Source: Lachnospiraceae bacterium (GTDB taxonomy: Bacteria > Bacillota > Clostridia > Lachnospirales > Lachnospiraceae). From it: a stretch of DNA of 64,000 nucleotides. Location: the NCBI GenBank assembly GCA_900168235.1, contig FUZG01000005.1, forward strand, positions 1-64,000, in the 5' to 3' direction. The first letter of the stretch is position 1, and every line of letters starts with the position of its first letter. This document shows, one piece after another, positions 16,249-24,644 of this stretch. The notes under the pieces are model-generated. The model was given only the letters and a program-made list of their open reading frames with translations. It had not been told where the DNA came from and ran no database searches. The position numbers and the translations under genes are program-made.

Positions 16249-16875
16249 TTATTCTTTACTTTCCGGCTGCTCTTCCTTACCTGCCGGTCCGGGAGCAGAT
16301 TCGATGGCTATCGAAACAACTTCTTTGTTTTCGTCATATGTAACAACGACCATCTTTCCTTCTTCTATGTCGTCTGTGGTGCAGTCCTTATACTCAGTAG
16401 TGCTTGTGAGCGTGAGTTCCAGTGTCTCACCCTTTGGAGCTTCTCCTGAGGGCTTTTCACCACTCGGAGCTTCTCCCGAGGGCTTTTCACCGCTTGGAGC
16501 TTCTCCTGAGGGCTTCTCTCCACCCGGAGCTTCTCCTGAGGGCTTCTCACCATTCGGTGCTCCGCCCATGGCAGGAAATGCCTCCAGAGTAAGCTTTTCA
16601 CCGTCTACTGAAGATACGATCGCACGAACTTCACTTCCGGCTTCTGACTCTGAAGAAACTGCTTCTGAATCCGAAGGTGCCGCATCTGTCGGCATTTCTG
16701 ATGGCGCATCGGGTGCAGAAGGCGCTTCACTTCCGGCTTCTGCAGGTGCCTCTGCTGAAGGAACCGCCTCGGGTTCTTTTGCAGAACTTCCGCACCCCAC
16801 TACTGCAAACGACAATATCGCTGCTGTAATAACCGCCGCCACTCTTGAATTACCTGTTTTTCTGATTCTTTTCAT
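16249..16875 (-). CDS. Repeat-containing lipoprotein
   Basis: A 208-residue predicted lipoprotein. The signal peptide ends in a lipobox, VVGC, with Cys near residue 28. A Pro/Ala/Ser/Glu-rich linker (about 30-80) leads to a beta-type segment (VRAIVSSVDGEKLTLEAF), then four to five tandem copies of a 10-residue unit GEKPSGEAPS (about 110-152), then another beta segment (LELTLTSTTEYKD, EGKMVVVTYDENKEV). The two beta parts look like one small OB-like domain of the DUF5666 kind with the repeat inserted in a loop; this is inference. GAGAGG lies 6 nt before the chosen ATG at 16875. Convergent with tetR. Function unknown. Confidence 0.75.
   Translation of the reverse strand: MKRIRKTGNSRVAAVITAAILSFAVVGCGSSAKEPEAVPSAEAPAEAGSEAPSAPDAPSEMPTDAAPSDSEAVSSESEAGSEVRAIVSSVDGEKLTLEAFPAMGGAPNGEKPSGEAPGGEKPSGEAPSGEKPSGEAPSGEKPSGEAPKGETLELTLTSTTEYKDCTTDDIEEGKMVVVTYDENKEVVSIAIESAPGPAGKEEQPESKE
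16434..16557 (-). repeat. Tandem 30-bp coding repeat (GEKPSGEAPS units)
   Basis: Four successive near-identical 30-bp units with small differences (for example TCACCACTCGGAGCTTC versus TCTCCACCCGGAGCTTC) lie in the lipoprotein gene. Copy number could change by slippage. Confidence 0.85.
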
Positions 16876-17002
16876 TATCATCCTCTCAATCCGGTCACGA
16901 CTATCTGACCTTATTAGCCAGCTTCCCGCTGTATGAGGATGATTTTAGTTTTATCTCATGAAAACTATTTGATGAATCTGTGAAAAAAGTACGAACTGTG
17001 TA

Positions 17003-18436
17003 TCAGGCATTTTCTGCTGCAGTGTTTACTCCTGCGCTGTTTTTACCAAAAAAGTTCTTTACTTCTGCTGAAGCTACTCCGCTGAGTCCGATAAGTGCTA
17101 CAAGGTTCGGAAGTGCCATAAGTCCGTTTACGATATCAGCGATAGTCCATACAGCGCTTACTGTCATGTAGGGTCCGATAAATACACATGCGATGTAGAC
17201 CCAACGGTATGCCTTGATGACTTTCTGATTATCGTTTGTAAGGTACTCAAGACATCTCTCAGAGTAATAATCCCATCCAAGGATAGTTGTAAATGCGAAG
17301 AATACGAGACAGATCATTAAGAGGAATGATGCTGCCTGTGCAGGGATCGGAAGACCGATCTGGAAAGCACGTGTAGTTACTGCTGCTCCTTCGAGTCCCA
17401 TATCCCATGCACCTGTAACGATGATGCAGAGACCTGTCATTGTACAGATGATAAGTGTGTCGATGACTGTTCCGAGCATTGATACAAGTCCCTGCTCTAC
17501 AGGCTCATCTACCTTTGCAGCAGCTGCTGCGATAGGTGCAGAACCGATACCTGCCTCGTTACTGAAGATACCGCGGGCGATACCCTTCTGCATTGCGATG
17601 AGCATTGCTCCGACTGCGCCGCCGGCTGCTGCTCTGAGACCAAATGCACCTGTAACGATCTGTACCAGTGCTCCTGGGATCTTTGTTACATTTAAGAGAA
17701 GGATTACCATTCCGCATACTACGTAGAGGATTGCCATGAAGGGCACTACTACCTGTGCTACGCTTGAAATTCTCTTAAGTCCGCCGATAAGTACCAGTGC
17801 TACGCAAACTGTAAGGATCAGACCTGATACGATAACGCTCATTGAGTAATATCTGCCGAAAAGGCTTACTGCGTTTACTGTCTCAGGATCGAAGAATCCC
17901 TTAACTGCGCTTGTGATACCGTTTATCTGTGTGAAGGTTCCGATTCCGAAAAGACCTACCATCACGCCAAATACAGCGAAGATCTTTGCAAGCCATGTCC
18001 ACTGCTTACCCATACCTTTTTCGATATAGTAGAACGGTCCGCCGATGATATGTCCGTCTTTTGCTACTGTACGGAACTTTATTGCAAGCATACACTCAGC
18101 AAACTTTGTTGCTGTTCCTACAAGTGCTGCGAGCCACATCCAGAACAGTGCGCCGGGACCGCCTGCTACGATAGCGGTTGCTACACCTACGATATTTCCT
18201 GTACCGATGGTTGCTGAAAGAGCTGTACAAAGTGCTGCAAAGCTGGAAACTTCTCCTGTTTCTCCGCTTTTATCATTCTTGAACATGAGCTTGAACGCCA
18301 TTGCCAGTTTTGAGAACTGGAGTCCTCTAAGCCTTACCGTAAGCAGTAATCCGGTAAACAGGATCAAGACGATCAGCGGAACGCCCCACACAAAGTCATC
18401 GATGGAGCCCAGAACAGAGTTGATTGTATCCAGCAT
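17003..18436 (-). CDS. AGCS-family alanine/glycine:cation symporter
   Basis: A 477-residue inner-membrane transporter of the amino acid carrier (AGCS, AlsT/DagA-like) family, taking up alanine or glycine with Na+ or H+. Characteristic stretches are SALSATIGTGNIVGVATAI near residue 77, GPGALFWMWL, FYYIEKGMG near 130, and GIARGIFSNEAGIGSAPIA near 292, with about ten hydrophobic helices. The start at 18436 sits behind AAAGGAGAG with 5 nt spacing; the longer frame from 18496 has no such site. It appears monocistronic, with its own promoter at 18524-18552 and a leader that can fold (arms 18473-18479 and 18515-18521). Confidence 0.92.
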   Translation of the reverse strand: MLDTINSVLGSIDDFVWGVPLIVLILFTGLLLTVRLRGLQFSKLAMAFKLMFKNDKSGETGEVSSFAALCTALSATIGTGNIVGVATAIVAGGPGALFWMWLAALVGTATKFAECMLAIKFRTVAKDGHIIGGPFYYIEKGMGKQWTWLAKIFAVFGVMVGLFGIGTFTQINGITSAVKGFFDPETVNAVSLFGRYYSMSVIVSGLILTVCVALVLIGGLKRISSVAQVVVPFMAILYVVCGMVILLLNVTKIPGALVQIVTGAFGLRAAAGGAVGAMLIAMQKGIARGIFSNEAGIGSAPIAAAAAKVDEPVEQGLVSMLGTVIDTLIICTMTGLCIIVTGAWDMGLEGAAVTTRAFQIGLPIPAQAASFLLMICLVFFAFTTILGWDYYSERCLEYLTNDNQKVIKAYRWVYIACVFIGPYMTVSAVWTIADIVNGLMALPNLVALIGLSGVASAEVKNFFGKNSAGVNTAAENA

Positions 18437-18523
18437 TTTTTCTCTCCTTTGAAAAAAAGTTTTTAGTTGTGTTTCTTGTCCGTTATTCGCGTACAAATGT
18501 CCGCGACAGTTGAAACAAGAAGT

Positions 18524-18552
18524 ATTTTACTAAGTTGAAGTACTAAAGTCAA
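18524..18552 (-). promoter_or_regulatory. Promoter of the AGCS symporter gene
   Basis: Minus strand TTGACT (18547-18552), 17-nt spacer, TAAAAT (18524-18529). The predicted start is near 18517, giving an 80-nt leader that contains TTCTTGT/ACAAGAA arms and an inner CGCG/CGCG stem. Confidence 0.75.
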
Positions 18553-18603
18553 GGAGATAGTTAAAATTGATCATGTTTCTGTCAGCGACATAGTGACATC
18601 GTG

Positions 18604-18807
18604 ACAAAAGCGGAGGGCGTTGTTTCCAACACATCCCCTGGAACCGACACGATGGTGAGCTAACTGCTTACTTCGACTAAAACACGCAGGACATTCGCTT
18701 TCAGTATCGCTCTTGTCCTGCGTGTTTTAGTCTGCGTATGCAGTGGATCTCACCTGTGCGGTTCTTTTACGGGATGCTTATGGAAAACAGCGTCCTCCGC
18801 TTTCTGT
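18604..18807. repeat. 204-nt long inverted-repeat (hairpin) element
   Basis: The two arms are about 87 nt each around a 22-nt loop (18693-18714). The inner 18 bp are perfect (18675-18692 with 18715-18732), the outer ends pair as ACAAAAGCGGAGG with CCTCCGCTTTCTGT, and the middle pairs with bulges (AACCG/CGGTT, GTGAG/CTCAC, CATCCC/GGGATG). The plus strand shows a T7 run right after the outer arm (18807-18813). It lies between hisC and the AGCS gene and fills most of a 390-nt gap; no open frame fits it. It could be a structured RNA, an elaborate terminator, or a miniature inverted-repeat element. Confidence 0.85.
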
Positions 18808-18828
18808 TTTTTTGATGCCTGTAAAAAC

Positions 18829-19896
18829 TTACGGCAGCATAGGTTTCAATGCATCGATAAATGCTCTCATCTCTTCGTCTGTTCCGATGGAGATTCTGAG
18901 GTAATTTTTGAGGATTGGCTTATCAAAAAATCGTACATAGATGTCTTTTTCTTTGAGTCCCTCAAACACGGCTTTCATGGAGCCATCGCGGTTCACTACT
19001 GTCTCTGATGTGGCAAAGACAAAGTTTGTCATAGAATCGCGGAAGGTGAAGCCGAGGGATCTGAGCTGTTCTTTTGTCCACTCACGGGTATTGATAACAC
19101 GTGATGTTATATCCTTAAAGTATACGTCATCCTCGATAGCAGCCTTGCCTGCTGCAAGTGCCGGCATGTTCATGGTATAGGAATTGACCGAGAACTTTAC
19201 GTCATTTAAGTACTTGATGGCTTTTGCATTACCGAAGGCATATCCTACGCGAAGTCCTGCCAGCGCACGGGACTTGGACATTGTGCGGGTGATGATCACA
19301 TTTTCGTACTTTGAAATGAGCGGGATAGCTGTCTCACCGCCAAAATCTATGTATGCTTCATCAACAATCACCATGGAATCGGGATTTGCCTTAACGATCC
19401 TCTCAATGGCGTCCAGACTCTCAAGTACGCCTGTAGGCGCATTGGGGTTAGCTATTACGATACCGCCGTTTTCACGTCCGATATAGTCCTCGGGATCAAG
19501 GGAGAAATCCTCTTTTAACGGGATCTGCTCATAAGGGATCCTGTACACATCAGCCCATACATCGTAGAAAGAATATGTGATATCCGGGAATATAACAGGC
19601 TTCTTTCCTGCAAAGAATGTAAGGAAGCACATGGACAGCACATCATCAGAGCCCACGCCTACAAACACTTCCTCATCCTTCAGTCCGTAATACTCTGCGA
19701 TAGAGTGCACAAGGTCTTTACAAACCGGATCCGGGTACTTGCGAAGCGCCTCTGTATCAAAAGACTTAAAAACCTTTTCAACCTCAGGTGAAGGCGGATA
19801 CGGGCACTCATTTGTATTGAGCTTTATCACCTTTCTCTGGGGCTGCTCACCTGGTGTATATGGGACGCACTTCCTAATATTATCTATGTAGCTCAT
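18829..19896 (-). CDS. hisC: Histidinol-phosphate aminotransferase-type enzyme
   Basis: A 355-residue PLP-dependent class I/II aminotransferase, closest in pattern to HisC, which transfers an amino group to imidazole acetol phosphate in histidine synthesis. Visible landmarks are KLNTNECPYPPSP near 25, GVGSDDVL near 79, NPNAPTG near 148, DEAYIDFGG near 176, TRTMSKSRALAGLRVGY with the PLP-binding Lys near 207, and YLRISIGT near 333. Length and start are normal. No other his genes are nearby, so a role in another amino-acid route is possible. The upstream and downstream gaps hold strong secondary structure. Confidence 0.85.
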   Translation of the reverse strand: MSYIDNIRKCVPYTPGEQPQRKVIKLNTNECPYPPSPEVEKVFKSFDTEALRKYPDPVCKDLVHSIAEYYGLKDEEVFVGVGSDDVLSMCFLTFFAGKKPVIFPDITYSFYDVWADVYRIPYEQIPLKEDFSLDPEDYIGRENGGIVIANPNAPTGVLESLDAIERIVKANPDSMVIVDEAYIDFGGETAIPLISKYENVIITRTMSKSRALAGLRVGYAFGNAKAIKYLNDVKFSVNSYTMNMPALAAGKAAIEDDVYFKDITSRVINTREWTKEQLRSLGFTFRDSMTNFVFATSETVVNRDGSMKAVFEGLKEKDIYVRFFDKPILKNYLRISIGTDEEMRAFIDALKPMLP

Positions 19897-19949
19897 TTTT
19901 TCCTCTCAATTCAAAACAATTTCACAACATAAAATTTTGCACACATTTG

Positions 19950-20166
19950 CGACGGATATGGATCAATCTGCAAGGCAAGTACAGGCATTGTCGAGACTTG
20001 CTAACACATCAGATTAACCATTTCTGTTCACATGCAACCGGAGCACTCCGCTGCGGAGGTTGCAGCCGATCATCAAAGAGAGCCTACAAGATTTTGCCCA
20101 TCGCCTATGGCGATTTCATTGGCAAAATCCGTTACTGGAACGAGATGAAATCGAGTGAACAGTAAC
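19950..20166. repeat. Cluster of inverted repeats upstream of hisC
   Basis: Within about 220 nt: GCAAGT/ACTTGC arms near 19974-20001, TGCAACC/GGTTGCA arms near 20033-20063 around a GC-rich interior, a compound hairpin at 20090-20129 (GATTTTGCC/GGCAAAATC with inner ATCGCC/GGCGAT), and GTTACTG/CAGTAAC (20131-20137 and 20160-20166) enclosing CGAG-N5-ATCGAG. A short open frame (19947-20165, plus) covers it but lacks protein-like features. The hisC promoter must lie in or left of this region. Confidence 0.65.
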
Positions 20167-20173
20167 AATTAAT

Positions 20174-21370
20174 TCATAGACCGGCAAGTCCATATTTCTC
20201 TGCTAAACGACGGAACCCCTCTAACGAATTAACTATCGTCTCTCGCGACACACAGTACGAAATCCTCACATATCCCGGTCCTGCGAAGGATGATCCGGGA
20301 ACCACCAAAATATGCTCCTTCTTTGCCTCTGCCACAAATTCCTTTTCATCCTCAACAGGGCTCTTTACAAACAGGTAAAACGCACCCTGGGGCTCGATGC
20401 AGGTAAATCCGGCTTCTTTAAGGGCTTTGTAGAGAATGTCACGGTTTTCCTTATAAAAATCGATATCTGCCTTTTCATCAAGACATTCCGCAACAACCTT
20501 CTGGAAAAGTGACGGCGCATTTACACAACCAAGCACGCGGTTTGCTATGGTTATAGCTGTAAAAAGCTCATTTGTATCATCTGCTTCCTTCGGAACAACC
20601 AGATATCCGATACGCTCTCCCGGAAGAGAAAGTGTCTTTGAGAAAGAGTAGCAGACGATCGTCTTATCATAATATTTCGTTACATAAGGAACATCATCAC
20701 CGTTGTAAACAAGCTCACGATAGGGTTCGTCTGAAATAAGGTAGATCTCAATTCCAAACTCCTTCTGCTTCTTCTCAAGCACTGATGCAATGCCTTTAAT
20801 GGTGTCTTCGGAATAAATAACACCTGTAGGATTATTAGGGGAATTTATGATGACTGCCTTAGTCCTGCTGCTGATACGCTCTTCAAAAGCAGCGAGATCA
20901 GGCTGAAATGTAGATGTGTCGGGCTCAATGGCATGAAGGATACCGCCATAATTTGCCACGTAATTTTTATACTCAACGAAGAAAGGAGCAAATGTCAGAA
21001 CCTCATCTCCGTCATTAAGGATGGCTTTCAGCGCGCAGTTAAGTCCCGCTGCCGCGCCGACTGTCATCATGATATTACTCTCGTCAAAGGATGTTCCGAA
21101 CTTTCTGTTGATAGAATCAGCGATTTTCTTTCGAACGGCGGGATAACCTGCGTTGTTCATGTAGCTGTGAAGAGCCAGCGGATCTTCATTTTCCAGCAAG
21201 CTTATCGCTGTTTCCTTTACTCTTTCAGGTGCCGGGACATTGGGATTTCCGAGTGAAAAGTCATAGACCTTATCTTTTCCGTACTTTTCCGCCATGATCT
21301 GTCCTTCTTCAAACATCTGACGTATCACGGAGTTGTTGTTTACAAGGTCCTTCATCTTTTCTGATATCAT
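20174..21370 (-). CDS. PLP-dependent aminotransferase, aspartate-aminotransferase family
   Basis: A 398-residue class I aminotransferase. Landmarks are FSLGNPNVPAPERV near residue 40, SYMNNAGYP near 73, NSPNNPTGV near 174 and CYSFSKTLSLPGERIGYLVV with the PLP-binding Lys near 243, with the substrate-carboxylate Arg in PGYVRISYCVS near 370. It would make or use aspartate, alanine or a related amino acid; the exact substrate cannot be read from sequence. The ATG at 21370 is preferred because GGAAAGG lies about 12 nt upstream; the earlier ATG at 21382 directly abuts that site. Confidence 0.88.
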   Translation of the reverse strand: MISEKMKDLVNNNSVIRQMFEEGQIMAEKYGKDKVYDFSLGNPNVPAPERVKETAISLLENEDPLALHSYMNNAGYPAVRKKIADSINRKFGTSFDESNIMMTVGAAAGLNCALKAILNDGDEVLTFAPFFVEYKNYVANYGGILHAIEPDTSTFQPDLAAFEERISSRTKAVIINSPNNPTGVIYSEDTIKGIASVLEKKQKEFGIEIYLISDEPYRELVYNGDDVPYVTKYYDKTIVCYSFSKTLSLPGERIGYLVVPKEADDTNELFTAITIANRVLGCVNAPSLFQKVVAECLDEKADIDFYKENRDILYKALKEAGFTCIEPQGAFYLFVKSPVEDEKEFVAEAKKEHILVVPGSSFAGPGYVRISYCVSRETIVNSLEGFRRLAEKYGLAGL

Positions 21371-21414
21371 TGTGACAAACATCCTTTCCTTTAACTTATA
21401 AGCCTATCATCCGT

Positions 21415-21927
21415 TCACTGGAGCTTCTTGACTCCCGGCCAATAGCGCAGAACGGCTTTTCCCACGATCTTGTCCGCAGAAAGGTATGTATTTTTCCAGA
21501 ATCGGGAATCTGCGGAGTTGTTCCTGTTATCTCCCAGCATGAAATAATGTCCCTCAGGCACTTCATACGGTCCGTAATCACCCTCTGTCACAACAGAAAG
21601 ATACGGCTCATCCAGCTCCTTTCCATCGATGAAAACTTTCCCATCGCGGATATCCACTGTCTCTCCCGGCATTCCGATGATCCTCTTAATATAAAGTATG
21701 GATTCATCATCAGGGAAACGGAATATGATTATGTCTCCCCTCTCAGGCTCATTCGACATATATGCCAGACGGAATCCGATAACACGGTCATTCGTCATGA
21801 TGGTCTTTTCCATGGAAGAGCTTGGAACTGTTGCATTCACGATAATAAAGTTATTAATAAAAAGTGAAACGAGAACCGCAACCAAAATCACGATAACCCA
21901 TTCCACGATCTCCTTAAATGCCTTCAT
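21415..21927 (-). CDS. lepB: Signal peptidase I
   Basis: A 170-residue type I signal peptidase of the short Gram-positive (SipS-like) type, cleaving signal peptides outside the membrane. One N-terminal anchor (about 10-30) is followed by PSSSMEKTI with the catalytic Ser near 38, YIKRIIGMPGE with the general-base Lys near 80, and GDNRNNSADSR near 132. All catalytic boxes are intact. AAAGGAAAAG precedes the ATG. Divergent from the MBOAT gene at 22108. It presumably processes the many exported proteins of this window. Confidence 0.95.
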   Translation of the reverse strand: MKAFKEIVEWVIVILVAVLVSLFINNFIIVNATVPSSSMEKTIMTNDRVIGFRLAYMSNEPERGDIIIFRFPDDESILYIKRIIGMPGETVDIRDGKVFIDGKELDEPYLSVVTEGDYGPYEVPEGHYFMLGDNRNNSADSRFWKNTYLSADKIVGKAVLRYWPGVKKLQ

Positions 21928-21983
21928 ATACTTTTCTTTTCCTTTACTTTATTTTTACCCCTCTTCATTTTCATACCTCTCAA

Positions 21984-22012
21984 ATTTTACCGCATGGGAA
22001 TTGAATACACAA
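21984..22012 (-). promoter_or_regulatory. Candidate promoter of lepB
   Basis: Minus strand TTGTGT (22007-22012), 17-nt spacer, TAAAAT (21984-21989). The -35 is weak, but spacing and position fit. Confidence 0.4.
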
Positions 22013-22027
22013 GAGTACAACCCGCGA

Positions 22028-22057
22028 TTGACAGTGCAGACGGGGATAATGTAAAAT
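22028..22057 (+). promoter_or_regulatory. Candidate promoter of the MBOAT/SGNH operon
   Basis: TTGACA (22028-22033), 18-nt spacer, TAAAAT (22052-22057), about 50 nt before the start codon. Confidence 0.55.
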
Positions 22058-22107
22058 TGTTTGGATTCTGAAAAGTTACTGTTTATGCGGTTTTCGGGGA
22101 GATTTTC

Positions 22108-23547
22108 ATGCTCTTTAATTCTATATCATTTGTGATCTTCTTTCCCATTGTTTTACTGGCATATTTCCTTATGCCCGTGAGATTCAGGAAAGTCTGGCTT
22201 CTGATCACGAACTACTTTTATTATATGTGTCAGGGTCCTGTTTACGCCCTCCTGCTCCTGTATTCCACTATTACTACCTACGGTGCGGGACTGCTCACAG
22301 GTCGTTTCCGTGACAATGAGAAAGCAAAAAAATGTACCTTGTTCGGAGCTGTCGTTCTGAACCTCGGTATCCTTTTCTATTTCAAGTATTTTAACTTCTT
22401 CATGGACAATATCGGCATCGATCCGGGATTCAGAGTAATCCTGCCTGTGGGCATCTCTTTCTATGTATTTCAGGTTATCGGATATATCGCTGATGTTTAC
22501 CGGGGAAAGATCGAACCGGAGAAAGATCCTGTACGCTATGCGCTTTTCGTGTCATTCTTCCCTCAGATCCTTGCGGGTCCTATCGGAAGAGCGCCTGAGC
22601 TCCTGCCACAGTTTGACGAAATACATGAATTTGACTATGACAGGGTCCGTCACGGCATGCTCCGTATGCTCTGGGGCTACTTTATGAAGCTGGTCATCGC
22701 TTCCAGACTCTCTATTGCCGTAGAACTTATTTTTGAAAACTATTCGTCATGCTCCGGCTGGCAGCTTTTGCTTGGCGCGGCAGCTTATTCCGTGCAGATA
22801 TACTGTGACTTTGCGAGCTATTCGATCCTTGCCCTCGGTACTGCGGAAATCCTCGGATTCCGTCTCATCGAAAACTTCCGCCAGCCATTCCTCGCCGTAT
22901 CTCTTGCAGACCTCTGGAGGCGTTGGCATATATCTCTCATGAACTGGTTCAGGGACTACGTATACATTCCCCTTGGGGGAAGCAGAAAAGGCACTGTTCG
23001 TAAGCACCTTAACACCCTTATCGTGTTTACCCTGTCAGGTCTCTGGCACGGCGCTGCATGGACATATGTTATGTGGGGGTTCCTCTCCGGCGTGCTCCAG
23101 ATCATCGGAACACTGACAAAGCCCATACGCCTCCGCATCACAGAGATGAGCCCATGGAAGTCAGATATCGCTCACGGAATTCACGTTTTTTATCAGCGCA
23201 TTGTGACATTCCTGCTATTTACTTTCACTGTGGTATTTTTCAAGGCTCCTGATATTCCGACAGCACTCGGTATCATTCGCGGGGTCTTCACTGATATGCA
23301 TGTGTCCGATATCCTGAGCCGTCAGATCTTCCAGATAGGTCTCGGCGTAAAGAATCTCGCGATAGTTGCGGTCATGATGGCTGTGCTCTTTGCCGTTGAC
23401 AGCATTAACGAAAAAACAGGCGATGCCGCACAGGTTCTCCTCAGCAAAAAATGGTACATCCGCTGGGTTGTATATTATTTCTTTGTGATCATGATCCTCT
23501 GCAGTGCAAATATCGGTGCTGCTCAGTTTATTTACTTTAACTTCTAA
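22108..23547 (+). CDS. MBOAT-family O-acyltransferase (AlgI/DltB-like)
   Basis: A 479-residue polytopic membrane protein of the MBOAT family. Such proteins move acyl groups, usually acetyl, across the membrane to a polysaccharide or teichoic acid. The pattern is typical: MLFNSISFVIFFPIVLLAYF at the N-terminus, PVGISFYVFQ near 113, RRWHISLMNWFRDYVYIPLGG near 275, and the catalytic His in SGLWHGAAWTYVMWG near 317. GGGGAG lies 6 nt before the ATG. Paired with the SGNH gene 42 nt downstream, separated by a weak T-rich hairpin (23546-23567). Paralogous to the protein at 36293. The target polymer is unknown. Confidence 0.92.
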   Translation: MLFNSISFVIFFPIVLLAYFLMPVRFRKVWLLITNYFYYMCQGPVYALLLLYSTITTYGAGLLTGRFRDNEKAKKCTLFGAVVLNLGILFYFKYFNFFMDNIGIDPGFRVILPVGISFYVFQVIGYIADVYRGKIEPEKDPVRYALFVSFFPQILAGPIGRAPELLPQFDEIHEFDYDRVRHGMLRMLWGYFMKLVIASRLSIAVELIFENYSSCSGWQLLLGAAAYSVQIYCDFASYSILALGTAEILGFRLIENFRQPFLAVSLADLWRRWHISLMNWFRDYVYIPLGGSRKGTVRKHLNTLIVFTLSGLWHGAAWTYVMWGFLSGVLQIIGTLTKPIRLRITEMSPWKSDIAHGIHVFYQRIVTFLLFTFTVVFFKAPDIPTALGIIRGVFTDMHVSDILSRQIFQIGLGVKNLAIVAVMMAVLFAVDSINEKTGDAAQVLLSKKWYIRWVVYYFFVIMILCSANIGAAQFIYFNF

Positions 23548-23589
23548 AACACAACGGCGTGTTTTTTACTCGGCTTAAATAAATCTATT

Positions 23590-24591
23590 ATGAAAAAGAA
23601 CAAACGGAACTTCTTAAAAAAATTCGTGAGAAATATGATCCTGCTGGCCATGCCGCTGATCATCATATGCGTCTGGTGCACCTTTAATCCCATGTCGTAC
23701 ATGGCAGTGGAATACGCCATGTGGGCGGAGGAACGGGATTTTGTCCGTCAGAGCGGTAATGATCCCGACATCCTCATAATGGGTGACTCCCGTGCAAAAT
23801 CAAGCTATCTCCCTGAGATACTCTCAGACGACAGTAACCGCTCCATTTACAACATCGCTATCGGCGGAACGACTTCCGTTGAAATGTACTACGCTCTGTC
23901 AAATTACCTTGAGTCCCACAAAGCTCCGTCAGAAGTGATACTGACTTTCGCGCCATACCACTTCTGCACCATGGATAACTGGCAGCAGACTCTTTACTAC
24001 AATTATCTGACCGTTCCCGAGCTCGCTGAAGTCGAGTCAAGAGTCACAAAACTCGGCGGCGATGAAACAACACGCTACAGCGGATGGTTCGCAGATCTCG
24101 TATCTTTCAGGCTCCGTCTGCCGAATAAATATCTGGACGCTGTTTATACCGCCCGTATAAACGGAAACCTTGAGAGCAATACTGAAAAATACAAGGCTGT
24201 TCAGAAAGACCTGGGCTACACCGAATTTGGTTCTGATCCGGGTAATGACCGTCCGAACTATGAGACCCATCACGCAACCTTTGATTCGTCTCCTCTGGTC
24301 CTTGACTACTACGACTGTCTCCTGTCCCTCTGCGCGGATAATGACATCCATGTGACCATTGCACAGGCTCCCATAAACGAAGCCTCCTCTCCGCTCATTT
24401 CAGAGGCTTTCAGGGCAGGCTACAATGACCTGATGACATCCGTTCAGGAAAAATATCCGTCATTCACGGTCGAGACCGAGATTCCTGTTTACGACAACAA
24501 GTACTTCGGCGACAATAACCACTTAAACCGCAGGGGTGCAGAAAAGTTCTCACGCGAGTTTCGTGATCTTAACAACAGCTTATTTGAATAA
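23590..24591 (+). CDS. SGNH-type acyltransferase partner of MBOAT
   Basis: A 333-residue membrane-anchored protein with one N-terminal TM helix (about 12-32). The outer domain has SGNH-hydrolase-like marks: ILIMGDSRAKSSY near 62 (nucleophile-type Ser), GGTTSVEMYY near 100, and DNNHLNRRGAEKFS near 310 (Asp-His pair). Such proteins (DltD/AlgX/AlgJ-like) work with an MBOAT protein, taking the acyl group and placing it on the polymer outside. No clear Shine-Dalgarno precedes the ATG, so it may depend on upstream translation. Downstream lies a strong hairpin terminator followed by the terminator-associated repeat. Confidence 0.8.
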   Translation: MKKNKRNFLKKFVRNMILLAMPLIIICVWCTFNPMSYMAVEYAMWAEERDFVRQSGNDPDILIMGDSRAKSSYLPEILSDDSNRSIYNIAIGGTTSVEMYYALSNYLESHKAPSEVILTFAPYHFCTMDNWQQTLYYNYLTVPELAEVESRVTKLGGDETTRYSGWFADLVSFRLRLPNKYLDAVYTARINGNLESNTEKYKAVQKDLGYTEFGSDPGNDRPNYETHHATFDSSPLVLDYYDCLLSLCADNDIHVTIAQAPINEASSPLISEAFRAGYNDLMTSVQEKYPSFTVETEIPVYDNKYFGDNNHLNRRGAEKFSREFRDLNNSLFE

Positions 24592-24600
24592 TAAACACAT

Positions 24601-24644
24601 AAAAAGGTGCTTCCACAATTTTCACTGTGGAAGCACCTTTTTTT
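24601..24644 (+). terminator. Terminator of the MBOAT/SGNH operon
   Basis: AAAAAGGTGCTTCCACA pairs with TGTGGAAGCACCTTTTT around a 10-nt loop, followed by T-run to 24644. The flanking A-run also makes it usable for the convergent glnQ transcript. Confidence 0.92.

Noticed and set aside
16304-16936. 210-residue plus-strand frame rich in Ser, Gly and Ala
   Set aside because: It is the mirror of the repeat-rich lipoprotein on the minus strand, which has a signal peptide, lipobox and ribosome site.
19947-20165. 72-residue plus-strand frame
   Set aside because: It covers a set of inverted repeats, has no Shine-Dalgarno and no recognisable domain; the DNA structure explains it better.
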